The notes below the pieces were generated by a model that saw only the letters and a program-made list of their open reading frames with translations, did no database searches and was not told the origin of the DNA. 64,000 nt of DNA from CBDAQD01 sp965275905 (GTDB taxonomy: Bacteria > Pseudomonadota > Alphaproteobacteria > Rhizobiales > JAJFHC01). Positions within the stretch are counted from its first letter, which is position 1. Each line of letters starts with the position of its first letter. The stretch is from NCBI GenBank assembly GCA_965275905.1, contig CBDHYJ010000076.1, positions 62,001-126,000 on the forward strand, in the 5' to 3' direction. This document shows positions 1 to 7,755 of this stretch, in pieces. A program made the position numbers and the translations under genes.

Positions 1-548
1 CGCCGAGTCTTCAGCTTGTCGATCTTCTGGTCGACAAAACCCGTGAGCCGGAACTGTTCGCGCACCTGAAGGACCTGCCGTCAATCGCCGCCGTCACGCT
101 CAAGGAGGCGGCGGTGGTGAAGTTCAATGAGACGATCGGCAAGACCATTCTGGTCTTTGTCACTTTCTTTATCGGCTTCGCCTGCACTCTGGCGTTCGGC
201 GTCGTCTACAACAGTGTTCGCATCGCCCTGTCAGAACGCGGTCGCGAGCTTGCCACGCTCAGGGTGCTTGGTTTCAGCCGGGCGGAGATTTCGTACATCC
301 TGCTCGGCGAAGTCGGCATCCTCGTTTTCATCGGCCTGCCGACAGGATGTCTGGTCGGCTACGGCCTCTGCCTGCTCATGAATTCGGCATTCGCAACCGA
401 ACTCTTCCGCCTTCCTTTCGTCATCGAAGCGGCGACCTACGGCCTCGCCATGACAGTCGCCCTGATTGCGACGTCCGCATCAGCAGCACTCGTCAGGCGG
501 CGCGTCGACCGGCTCGACCTGATCGCCGTGCTGAAAACCCGGGAGTAA
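1..548 (+). CDS. ABC transporter permease, FtsX/MacB type, C-terminal part
   Basis: The frame is open from base 3 to the TAA at 546-548, giving the last 181 residues of a protein that begins outside the window. Three hydrophobic segments are visible (around ETIGKTILVFVTFFIGFA, LGEVGILVFIGLPTGCLVG and AATYGLAMTVALIATSASA). They are separated by the stretch RGRELATLRVLGFSRAEI, which is characteristic of FtsX-like permease domains of the MacB/LolC/DevC group. It would be the membrane subunit of an efflux or lipoprotein-type ABC transporter. The adaptor gene starts 5 bases downstream on the same strand, so the two are probably one operon with an ATPase upstream of the window. Confidence 0.85.
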   Translation, partial: PSLQLVDLLVDKTREPELFAHLKDLPSIAAVTLKEAAVVKFNETIGKTILVFVTFFIGFACTLAFGVVYNSVRIALSERGRELATLRVLGFSRAEISYILLGEVGILVFIGLPTGCLVGYGLCLLMNSAFATELFRLPFVIEAATYGLAMTVALIATSASAALVRRRVDRLDLIAVLKTRE

Positions 549-553
549 GAACG

Positions 554-1762
554 ATGAACGCGAAATCGCGCAGATGGGCGATCTGGATCGCATTGTCCGG
601 CATTCTCGCGGCCGGTCTGATTTATGCGCTTTGGCCACGCGCGGTTCTGGTCGATCTCGCCGTGGTTGACCGCGGCCAGCTTGTCGTCACCGCCGACGAG
701 GAAGGTCAGACGCGGGTCCGTGACGTCTACGTCGTGTCCAGCCCGATCGCCGGACGAATCCGGCGCATCGAATCCGATGTCGGCGATGCGGTCGTCGCCG
801 GCAAGACGATCGTCGCCCAGGTCGAGCCGATCGACCCGTCCTTTCTCGACCCGCGCAGCGAGGCCGAGGCCCGGGCCACCGTCCGCGCGGCGGAAGCCGC
901 CAAGACGCTGAGCGAGGCAAAGCTCCGCGAAGCTGAGGCCGAGCTCGATTTTGCCCGGGCGGACGTCGAGCGGGCGCGCCGGCTGATCATCAGCAACACG
1001 ATCTCCGCGCGCGGCCTCGAGGACGCCGAGCGCACGTTCAAGACCCGCAGGGCGGGTCTCGCCACCCTGGAGGCGGAACTCCGGATGCGCCGGTCGGAAC
1101 TCGCCAGAGCGCGCGCGGCGCTGGTCTCGCCGATCGAGACCCAGAGCCTGCACGGCTCGTGCCGGTGCGTCACCATCAAGGCTCCGGTCGAGGGCAAAAT
1201 CCTGCGCCTGATCCGCGAGAGCGAAGGGGTGGTCAAGGCCGGAGACGCCCTGGTCGAGATCGGCAACCCGCGCAACCTCGAAATCGTTGTCGACTTCCTC
1301 TCGACCGATGCGGTGAAGATCAAAAAGGACCAGAAGGTGATTGTCGAGCAATGGGGCGGCGGCACCGAGCTTGCCGGGCGGGTTCGCCGGGTCGAGCCCT
1401 ACGGCATCACCAAGGTCTCCGCGCTCGGCATCGAGGAGCAGAGGGTCAATGTCATCATCGACTTCACCGATCCGCCGGAACGCTGGCAGCGGCTGGCCCA
1501 CGGCTTCCGCGTCGAGGTGCGCGTGGTGCTCTGGGAGAACGACAAGGTGATCCGGCTGCCGCTGACCGCCCTGTTCCGCGACCGCGACACGTGGCACGTC
1601 TTCGTGGAGGAAGGCGGGCGGGCTCAGAAACGCGCGGTCGAACTCGGCCAGAGCAACGGTCTGATGGGCGAGATCACCGATGGCCTGAACGAGGGCGAGC
1701 GCGTGGTCCTGCATCCAAGCGACCGGGTGGTCGAGGGTGTGAAGATCGAGGCGCGGGGCTAA
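554..1762 (+). CDS. HlyD-family periplasmic adaptor (membrane fusion protein)
   Basis: This 402-residue protein has an N-terminal membrane anchor (about 7-25), a biotinyl-lipoyl-like half (about 58-80, SSPIAGRIRRIESDVGDAV) and a charged coiled-coil hairpin (about 100-190, rich in Ala/Glu/Arg). A second lipoyl half follows at about 203-225 (IKAPVEGKILRL), then beta-barrel and membrane-proximal domains. It should link the upstream FtsX-type permease to an outer-membrane channel. The ATG at 554 is chosen because it follows the permease stop by 5 bases and is directly followed by the anchor; an in-frame start at 347 would overlap the permease by 200 bases. A CRC motif just before the second lipoyl half is unusual. 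The 3' end overlaps convergent iolE by 4 bases. Confidence 0.85.
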   Translation: MNAKSRRWAIWIALSGILAAGLIYALWPRAVLVDLAVVDRGQLVVTADEEGQTRVRDVYVVSSPIAGRIRRIESDVGDAVVAGKTIVAQVEPIDPSFLDPRSEAEARATVRAAEAAKTLSEAKLREAEAELDFARADVERARRLIISNTISARGLEDAERTFKTRRAGLATLEAELRMRRSELARARAALVSPIETQSLHGSCRCVTIKAPVEGKILRLIRESEGVVKAGDALVEIGNPRNLEIVVDFLSTDAVKIKKDQKVIVEQWGGGTELAGRVRRVEPYGITKVSALGIEEQRVNVIIDFTDPPERWQRLAHGFRVEVRVVLWENDKVIRLPLTALFRDRDTWHVFVEEGGRAQKRAVELGQSNGLMGEITDGLNEGERVVLHPSDRVVEGVKIEARG

Positions 1763-2661
1763 CCTGCCCGGTCGAGGCCGGCGCGCCGCGCCGCGGCCTT
1801 CAGCGCTTCGAGGCCCATCGCCTGATAGTGCTTCGGGTCCCGCACTGCCGGGTCCTGCTCGGCCTCGATCACGAGCCAGCCTTCGTATGCGCCGTCGCGC
1901 GCCACAGCGAGCACGCCGTCGAAATCGACCGCGCCTTCCGGATCGCCCGGCACGGTGAAGACGCCGGCGCGCACCGCCTGCAGGAAGCTCATGCCTTCCG
2001 GACCGACACGGGCCATGATCTGGCGCCGCACGTTCTTGGCATGGATGTGCCGGACGCGGCCCATGTAGTCGCGCGTCAGCGCTGCCGGATCGACGCCGGC
2101 GAAATGCGCATGCCCCGTGTCGAGCAGGAGCTTGGTCGCGGGGCCCGTCACGGCCATGAGCGCATCGATGTCGGCGCGGTCCTGCACGACCGTTCCCATG
2201 TGGTGGTGATAGACGAGGTCGAGCCCGCGCGCCGCGCAGTATTCCGCCACCGCCTCAACGCCCGCCCCGAACGCCGCCCAGCCGTCCGCCGGCAGCACCG
2301 GGCGCTCGGCCAGCGGCACATCGGGTCGCCCGTGAATCGCGTTCGAGGTCTCGCAGACGATGCAGACTTGGCAGTCCATGGCACAGAGCAAATCGAGGTG
2401 CGGGCCGATGGCGGCGATCTCGTCGGCGACGGAATTTTTCAGCAGATTGAGCGAATGCCAGCCGGAGATGAACGCGAGGCCGTGGGCGCCGAGCGCGGAT
2501 TTCAGCGCGTCCGGCTCCGCCGGCATCTTGTGGCCCTGCTCGATGCCGTCGAAACCGATCTCCGCGGCCTCGCTGAGACATCGCTCGAGCGGGATGTCGG
2601 CGCCGAGTGAGCGGTCGTCGTCGTTCGACCAGGCAATCGGGCTGGTGCCGTAGCGGATCAC
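1759..2661 (-). CDS. iolE: Myo-inosose-2 dehydratase (IolE family)
   Basis: A 300-residue protein of the xylose-isomerase-like TIM-barrel family. It starts with the IolE-like MIRYGTSPIAWSNDDD and has EIGFDGIEQGHKMP, LVYHHHMGT, LLLDTGHAHFAG and a terminal GWLVIEAEQDP, which supply the expected metal-binding His/Asp/Glu residues. IolE dehydrates 2-keto-myo-inositol to the trihydroxycyclohexane-dione that IolD hydrolyses, so the pairing with iolD supports the call. It starts with GTG one base after the iolD stop, implying translational coupling. Length matches the family. The 3' end overlaps the convergent adaptor gene by 4 bases. Confidence 0.9.
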   Translation of the reverse strand: MIRYGTSPIAWSNDDDRSLGADIPLERCLSEAAEIGFDGIEQGHKMPAEPDALKSALGAHGLAFISGWHSLNLLKNSVADEIAAIGPHLDLLCAMDCQVCIVCETSNAIHGRPDVPLAERPVLPADGWAAFGAGVEAVAEYCAARGLDLVYHHHMGTVVQDRADIDALMAVTGPATKLLLDTGHAHFAGVDPAALTRDYMGRVRHIHAKNVRRQIMARVGPEGMSFLQAVRAGVFTVPGDPEGAVDFDGVLAVARDGAYEGWLVIEAEQDPAVRDPKHYQAMGLEALKAAARRAGLDRAG

Positions 2662-2662
2662 C

Positions 2663-4507
2663 TCAGCCCCGCCCGCCCCGCTTCGCCAGTGCTGCCTCGT
2701 AGGCCGCCCGCGCGGCGCGGACTTCCTCGCGGTCGGAGACTTCGGGCACGGCGACGTCCCACCAGTGACCGCCGGCCTCCGTCGTCACCAGCGGGTCGGT
2801 GTCGATGACGAGGACGGTGGTCTTCTCGGCCGTCTTCGCTCGGGCGAGCGCGTCCTCCAGTTCGGCGATGGAACCTATTTTTTCGGCCAGAGCCCCCATC
2901 GATTCTGCATGGCTCCGAAAGTCGATGGCGGACGGCGTCTCGTGCCGGGCGTCATCCAGTAAGTTATTGAAATTATTACCTCCTGCCGCCATCTGCAGGC
3001 GATTGATGCAGGCGAAGCCGCGGTTGTCGAGCACGACGATGGTGAGCTTGAGGCCGAGCATCACCGAGGTCGCGATCTCGGAGTTCATCATCATGTAGCT
3101 GCCGTCGCCGACCATCACGACCACGTCGCGGCCGGGCTCGGCCATCTTCACGCCGAGCCCGCCGGCGATCTCGTAGCCCATGGTCGAATAGCCGTATTCG
3201 AGGTGATAGCCGCCGGGCCGCGCGGGCCGCCAGAGCTTGTGCAGCTCGCCCGGCAGGCCGCCCGCGGCGCAGACCACGACCGTGTCCCCGGTGCTCGCGC
3301 GCTGGACCGCGCCGATCACCTGCGCGTCCGACGGCCGCTGGTTGTCGAGGATAGGCGCGGCGGTGACCGCTTGCGCCGCAGCGTCCCACGCCTCCTTGAG
3401 TGATGCATCGAACGCGGGCGCGGTGTGCCGTCCGAGCGCCTCGGACAGGAGCTCCAGCCCTTCCCGCGCATCGGCGACCAGCGCCAGCCCGTGTCCCCGC
3501 GCCGGCCCCTTCGCGGCATCGAAGGCCGAGACGTTGAGACACAGGATCCGGCAGGTGGCTTCTCGGAACAGCGACCAGGAGCCGGTGGTGAAGTCCTGGA
3601 GCCGCGTGCCGACGGCGAGGACGAGGTCGGCCTCCCCGGCCACGGCGTTCGCGGCCGACGTCCCCGTCACGCCGATCGCGCCGAGCGCCATCGGGTGGTC
3701 ATGGGCGAGCGCCGACTTGCCGGCCTGGGTCTCGGCGACGGGGATGTGGTGCTTCGCGGCGAAGCGTTCGAGCGCTTGCACAGCATGGGAATAATGCACG
3801 CCGCCGCCGGCGATGATGAGCGGGCGGGCAGCCGCGCGGACGGCGTCTGCGGCAACCTCGAGCTCGTCCCGGTCGGGCCGGGGCCGGCGCTGGGTCCAGA
3901 CGTGCGGCGCGAAGAAGCTTTCCGGATAGTCGAAAGCCTCGGCCTGGACGTCCTGACAGAAGGCAAGGGTCGCGGGGCCGCAGGCCGCCGGCTCGGTCAT
4001 CACGGCAAAGGCGCGCGGCAGGGCGTCGATCAGCTGCTCAGGCCTCACGATGCGGTCGAAATAGCGGCTCACCGGGCGAAGCGCGTCATTGGCGCTCACC
4101 GTCGCGTCGGCGAAATCCTCGACCTGCTGCAGGACGGGATCGGGCGCGCGCGAGGCGAACACGTCGCCCGGCAGGAGCAGCAGCGGCAGGCGGTTGACAT
4201 GGGCAAGTGCGGCCGCCGTCACCAGGTTGGTGGCGCCCGGGCCGATCGAGGTGGTGACGGCCATGGCGCGGGCGCGGTTCGAGGCCTTGGCGAACGCCGC
4301 CGCCGCGCAGGCCATGGCCTGCTCGTTGTGGCCGCGCCAGGTGGGCAGCGCGGGTGCGGCGGCCTCCAGCGCCTCGCCGAGGCCCGCCACGTTGCCGTGG
4401 CCGAAGATCGCCCAGACGCCGGCGATGAACGGCGCGCCGCCAGGGGTCTTCTGATTGATCAGATAACGCACCGCGGCCTGGGCGGCGGTCAGGCGGATCG
4501 TGGTCAT
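2663..4507 (-). CDS. iolD: 3D-(3,5/4)-trihydroxycyclohexane-1,2-dione acylhydrolase (IolD)
   Basis: A 614-residue thiamine-diphosphate enzyme of the acetolactate-synthase superfamily. The pyrimidine-binding domain comes first (TIRLTAAQAAVRYLINQKT, then IFGHGNVAGLGEAL), then the central domain, then the pyrophosphate-binding domain with GDGSYMMMNSEIATS and LDNRGFACINRLQ at about 465-500. It performs ring opening in myo-inositol catabolism and is followed directly by iolE. Start ATG at 4507 gives the family-typical N-terminus. Other iol genes are not in the window. Two decayed stretches resembling its 5' third lie 0.8-1.5 kb upstream. Confidence 0.92.
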   Translation of the reverse strand: MTTIRLTAAQAAVRYLINQKTPGGAPFIAGVWAIFGHGNVAGLGEALEAAAPALPTWRGHNEQAMACAAAAFAKASNRARAMAVTTSIGPGATNLVTAAALAHVNRLPLLLLPGDVFASRAPDPVLQQVEDFADATVSANDALRPVSRYFDRIVRPEQLIDALPRAFAVMTEPAACGPATLAFCQDVQAEAFDYPESFFAPHVWTQRRPRPDRDELEVAADAVRAAARPLIIAGGGVHYSHAVQALERFAAKHHIPVAETQAGKSALAHDHPMALGAIGVTGTSAANAVAGEADLVLAVGTRLQDFTTGSWSLFREATCRILCLNVSAFDAAKGPARGHGLALVADAREGLELLSEALGRHTAPAFDASLKEAWDAAAQAVTAAPILDNQRPSDAQVIGAVQRASTGDTVVVCAAGGLPGELHKLWRPARPGGYHLEYGYSTMGYEIAGGLGVKMAEPGRDVVVMVGDGSYMMMNSEIATSVMLGLKLTIVVLDNRGFACINRLQMAAGGNNFNNLLDDARHETPSAIDFRSHAESMGALAEKIGSIAELEDALARAKTAEKTTVLVIDTDPLVTTEAGGHWWDVAVPEVSDREEVRAARAAYEAALAKRGGRG

Positions 4508-4884
4508 GGGCCTGCTCCCGCGGGGATGGTGGCTGTCGCGGAGACTATGGCAGGAATTGAGGGGGCGGTGGAGCGTGGAAATTGCGTCGTGATCTTGTTC
4601 GATAATCAGAATACAGGCGGCAACAAATCACACACTAGCTTTGATTAATTCAGAAAAGTAAATTGAGTTCGCTGAGTAGAAACGAATCACGTCGACTATC
4701 TGCGGGAATTGATGGGCAATATTCTCGAACCGTCTATTGGGACGCGTCATGTCGACACCAAATCAGAGTCCTGAAGAGATTCCACAAGATCACATCGATC
4801 GACAGTTCGATGTTTTTGAGATCGCATGCGCAGCTATACAGGACTCCTGCCCTCTCATATCAATCGAAGAATTGGAGCGATTGA
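4508..4884. other. Intergenic region upstream of iolD
   Basis: This is 377 bases with no credible gene; a 73-codon frame at 4663-4884 has no recognisable features. Base composition drops from GC-rich to AT-richer near 4580, marking the left border of the foreign-looking segment. The iolD promoter must lie here but no clear -35/-10 pair could be assigned. Confidence 0.5.
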
Positions 4885-5310
4885 ATGCCGTTGGGTTTTA
4901 GCTGGAAAGAAATCGCGGTCGGGGTCCCTGTCGGCGTGATCTCAGTGGGGTTTATCGCAAGCTATTTCGACCCGATATCTGAAGAAGCAACCGGCCCCGA
5001 AATTTCGACAAAAATGGAGCCCATCGCCGAACTCGCGATTCCTAGCGATCCGCATGCACGGTACGAAGTTCTCGCCGTTGGGATCTACGGCGGTCATAAG
5101 ACTCTGCTTACCAAACGAAATGGACCGTCTGGTTCTTCGTTCTCGGAGATTCTCATAGACTGCAAAAATCAAAAATTCGCCTACATGCGCGAAGGTGAAA
5201 CACTGAACGAGTTGATGGCCGATCCACAGATGCCGACTTCCGGGTGGTCACGTCTAGTTCCGAATTCGATCAAGGATTACCAGTTTCGCTATACTTGTGG
5301 CTCCATTTGA
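4885..5310 (+). CDS. Hypothetical membrane-anchored protein
   Basis: A 141-residue protein with one N-terminal hydrophobic segment (about 10-27, EIAVGVPVGVISVGFIAS), so probably an inner-membrane anchor with a short exported domain. The ATG at 4885 is preceded by TTGGAGCG, an acceptable ribosome site. A Cys pair (CKNQK and the terminal CGSI) could form a disulfide. No family recognised. It lies between iolD and the decayed iolD copy in an AT-richer segment, suggesting acquisition. Confidence 0.5.
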   Translation: MPLGFSWKEIAVGVPVGVISVGFIASYFDPISEEATGPEISTKMEPIAELAIPSDPHARYEVLAVGIYGGHKTLLTKRNGPSGSSFSEILIDCKNQKFAYMREGETLNELMADPQMPTSGWSRLVPNSIKDYQFRYTCGSI

Positions 5311-5339
5311 ATTGCCAAACCAGAAATCCGTCGCAGGGA

Positions 5340-5443
5340 TCGCCGGGCCAAGTGGTTGGCCTCGGCGCGGCGGCCTTCAGCGCCTCGCTGAGACCGGCTG
5401 GCACAGTGCTATGGCCGGAGATCGTCCTAGTCGCGGACGTCGG
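5340..5443 (-). pseudogene. Decayed iolD fragment A
   Basis: By eye this stretch aligns with iolD bases about 4330-4432: shared blocks include GCGGCCTTCAGCGCCTCGCT versus GCGGCCTCCAGCGCCTCGCC, and ATGGCCGGAGATCG versus GTGGCCGAAGATCG. Many substitutions and indels are present and no frame survives. Orientation is the same as intact iolD. It is a relic of duplication, or of a second, related iolD. Confidence 0.6.
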
Positions 5444-5509
5444 CCTTGTTTCTTAGTACATTCGTCCCAGGATAACAGAAGGGATCTTCAGTCGCGCCAT
5501 AGCGATTCA

Positions 5510-5725
5510 TTAGCGCTTCTTGGACTTGAACGAACCTGTAATAGCGGACCGGAGCGCATCACCCTTCAGCCCACTTGACTTATGCTGCGCGAGCGTTTCC
5601 GCCGATTTCTCCGTGAGAACCATGCCCTCGACCTTGGAGAATTTCGCCGCCTTGGACGCTCTGATCGGCTTGGTCACAAATCGGCCGGACGCGGCGGAGC
5701 GTCTAATTGCGTTCTTTTTAGTCAT
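5510..5725 (-). CDS. Small basic hypothetical protein
   Basis: A 71-residue, Lys/Arg/Ser-rich protein beginning MTKKNAIRRSAASGRFVTKP, a start style seen in small conserved alphaproteobacterial proteins with an RRSxxxGRF motif. Some of these sit next to toxin-like genes, but no partner toxin is visible here. It is flanked by the two iolD relics. Start ATG at 5725; no strong Shine-Dalgarno. Function unknown. Confidence 0.5.
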   Translation of the reverse strand: MTKKNAIRRSAASGRFVTKPIRASKAAKFSKVEGMVLTEKSAETLAQHKSSGLKGDALRSAITGSFKSKKR

Positions 5726-5777
5726 GGGCCGAATTTAGCACCGCAATCCTAGGATTGGCATAATCATGAGCAAGGCC

Positions 5778-5975
5778 CGCAGGCGGTTGACATGGGCGAG
5801 GGCCGCCGCCGCGCAGGCCACGGCCTACTCGTTGTGGCCGCGCCAAGGGGTCTTCCGGTTGATCAAGCGCATCCCGGTCAGGCAGATCGTGGTCATGGGA
5901 CTGTTCCCGCGCGGATGATGGCTATTGTGGAGACCATGGCAAAGAATGCGGAAATGGAGGAGCGGCCGATTGACC
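5778..5975 (-). pseudogene. Decayed iolD fragment B (5' end and upstream region)
   Basis: By eye this is a collinear but internally deleted copy of iolD 5' sequence. CAGGCGGTTGACATGGGC matches near 4186, GCGCAGGCCACGGCCTACTC matches near 4306, GGTCTTCCGGTTGATCA matches near 4445, and CAGATCGTGGTCATGGGACT plus the bases upstream of the start codon match 4491-4550. The block missing between the second and third matches (iolD about 4343-4443) is nearly the block kept in fragment A. No open frame remains. Confidence 0.65.
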
Positions 5976-6040
5976 GAACCGGCCACCCCTGACCTTCACC
6001 AGAAATAGAAAAAAACTCTCGTCTTGAAATAGTTGGAAAC

Positions 6041-7300
6041 TCACCCTGATTCGATCATCTGAATCATTGTTCGAACATCACAGATAAAATCTTTGAATGT
6101 TATCAGATGAGGGCGAATGCTTTTTGGGTACTTACCTACAAGGCCTGATGGAACAACCAAGTGAACGCCAGCATCTCGCATTTGGGAAAACTGACTCTCC
6201 GACACACCTTCCTGCAACGTCAGAAGGTGTTTTACCGGAAGGCGCTGCGCCTCCTCCGCCACTTGCCGCCAACGATCCTTGCAAGTTGTTTTTGTAGCCA
6301 GAAGTCTCAGCATGGCAGGAGGGAAATCTGCGTTTTGGTAGGCTGCACTGTTCGGAAACAGGAAGTCAGGCGTTTTTCCCCTCTCAGATTTTGCCTGCCA
6401 TTCAAAATCCGTCCCTTCCTGCAATCCCTCCTCCGAAAAAATGGCCCGTACGTGAAGCTCCAAAGAGCGGCCGGAGCGTGATTTCCTACGTTGAAGAATT
6501 GTCTGAGCGCAGCTGATGAACTCCTCAACAGAGGCAAAACCTGTCTCGATTCTGGGAAGCTCTATCGCCTGCTCGACGCTCAGGAATATGTCGTATTCGC
6601 ACTCGCGTCGACTTAGGAGTCGTCTATCAGGGGTAAGCGCGCGATCGGGACGCATCTCGACTGCCTTCTCAACGATCTCTGCGCCGGTTGGAAAGATCTC
6701 AAGCCAGTCTTTGGGGATTTCATCAATGTGCAGCCGGCAATCTGTCCGCGCTGATCCTTCAAACAAATCGCTCCTCTGCGAAATCGCCGGTTCCCATATT
6801 AGATGCCTTCCAGGGTCGATTGGTCCGGTGCGTTCTTCAATCAAATCCTCCTCAAGCGCTTCCTCACATACCCAGACATGACACGCGGGCGACTTGAGCG
6901 CACTCGGCCTGCTGCGGATGAATGAAAAGAGAGCTAATGCGCCAGTGTTTTCTGGATTCTGCAAAGGCGAAGCTTTTCCACCAAACCGCGTAATCCGCAT
7001 CTCGTCACGCGGTTGGCTCGGTGTTGGCTTTCGCCAATATCGGTTGTTGTACCAGATAGCCCTTGCTTCTGCATAATGACCATGGGAATCAACGTAGAGA
7101 TCAAAATTACTGTCGAGATTTTTTGTGGGCTCTTGATTCAGTGCGGAAAACAGATCGAACATGAACCGCTTGGGCATATACACGCCCGCCTGATGACCGC
7201 CAGTTTGACCTGTATCGTTTGCCGACAACCTTTTAAGATACCAGACAGTATGCGGGCGTGTCTGATCATCCAGCCAGTCTGAGAGATCTGCAATAGCCAC
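6041..7300 (-). CDS. Type II restriction endonuclease, EcoRII family
   Basis: A 419-residue protein. The N-terminal part (about 1-170) matches the position of the EcoRII effector-DNA-binding domain. The C-terminal catalytic domain shows RRKSRSGRSLELHVRAIF, the nuclease core KTPDFLFP and ATKTTCKDRWRQV, then LLTLQEGVSESQF and HLVVPSGL. The KTTCKDRWRQ block is diagnostic for EcoRII-C. EcoRII-type enzymes cut CCWGG and need two sites. It is the third gene of a methylase-vsr-endonuclease operon; its GTG start (7300) overlaps the vsr TAG by one base. Length is close to EcoRII. Specificity is inferred from the family and the Dcm-like partner. Confidence 0.88.
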   Translation of the reverse strand: MAIADLSDWLDDQTRPHTVWYLKRLSANDTGQTGGHQAGVYMPKRFMFDLFSALNQEPTKNLDSNFDLYVDSHGHYAEARAIWYNNRYWRKPTPSQPRDEMRITRFGGKASPLQNPENTGALALFSFIRSRPSALKSPACHVWVCEEALEEDLIEERTGPIDPGRHLIWEPAISQRSDLFEGSARTDCRLHIDEIPKDWLEIFPTGAEIVEKAVEMRPDRALTPDRRLLSRRECEYDIFLSVEQAIELPRIETGFASVEEFISCAQTILQRRKSRSGRSLELHVRAIFSEEGLQEGTDFEWQAKSERGKTPDFLFPNSAAYQNADFPPAMLRLLATKTTCKDRWRQVAEEAQRLPVKHLLTLQEGVSESQFSQMRDAGVHLVVPSGLVGKYPKSIRPHLITFKDFICDVRTMIQMIESG

Positions 7301-7755
7301 TATTCGGTTCCTCGAATTTCAAGCCACTCTTCCTCAGATCGTAGCCATTCGGCGCATATTTCAATGACTTTGCCATCCGGCAATCGGTTGCGCCCCTTGA
7401 GTGAACATTCCCACACTACTCCCTGTCGCCAACCCGTCCTTGCCAATGCACTGATTGTGCGGGCATCCAATTCCCTGTTGCGTGTGATCTTCTCCCGCCA
7501 GAAAGACTCTCGGGTTTTTGGCCATTTGAACAGTGGGCAGTCATGACCGTGCCAGAAGCATCCATGCGCAAAGAGAACAGCATTGTATTTTGGGAAAACT
7601 AGATCAGGCTTTCCTGGCAATCGGCGATCATGAAGCAAGTAGCGAAAGCCGATCCGGTGAAGCCCTTTTCTCAGTATGATTTCTGGTCGCGTATCCTTTC
7701 CCCGAATTCCTGCCATCATCCGGCTACGCTTCTCTTTTGAAACGATGTCAGCCAC
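7300..7755 (-). CDS. vsr: Very short patch repair endonuclease Vsr
   Basis: A 151-residue protein if started at GTG 7755, which lies inside the last codons of the methylase (GTGGCTGA overlap); an ATG frame from 7818 would add 21 residues of non-family sequence. Family blocks are clear: RSRMMAGIRGKDTRPEI, the catalytic GKPDLVFPKYNAVLFAHG, CFWHGHDC (metal site) and RTGWRQGVVWECSL. Vsr nicks at T:G mismatches left by deamination of 5-methylcytosine, so it repairs damage caused by the adjacent Dcm-like methylase. Translationally coupled to both neighbours. Confidence 0.92.
   Translation of the reverse strand: MADIVSKEKRSRMMAGIRGKDTRPEIILRKGLHRIGFRYLLHDRRLPGKPDLVFPKYNAVLFAHGCFWHGHDCPLFKWPKTRESFWREKITRNRELDARTISALARTGWRQGVVWECSLKGRNRLPDGKVIEICAEWLRSEEEWLEIRGTE

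Noticed and set aside
347..553. Upstream extension of the HlyD-type adaptor frame
   Set aside because: It lies inside the permease gene in another frame, and the residues look like a shadow (Arg/Pro-rich); ATG 554 gives the anchor-first protein.
1159..2610. Long plus-strand frame across the adaptor and iolE
   Set aside because: Arg/Gly/Pro-rich translation with no motif; it is the reverse or offset frame of real genes in GC-rich DNA.
3425..4648. 407-codon plus-strand frame opposite iolD
   Set aside because: Antisense of a well-supported iolD; no domain, typical GC-rich shadow.
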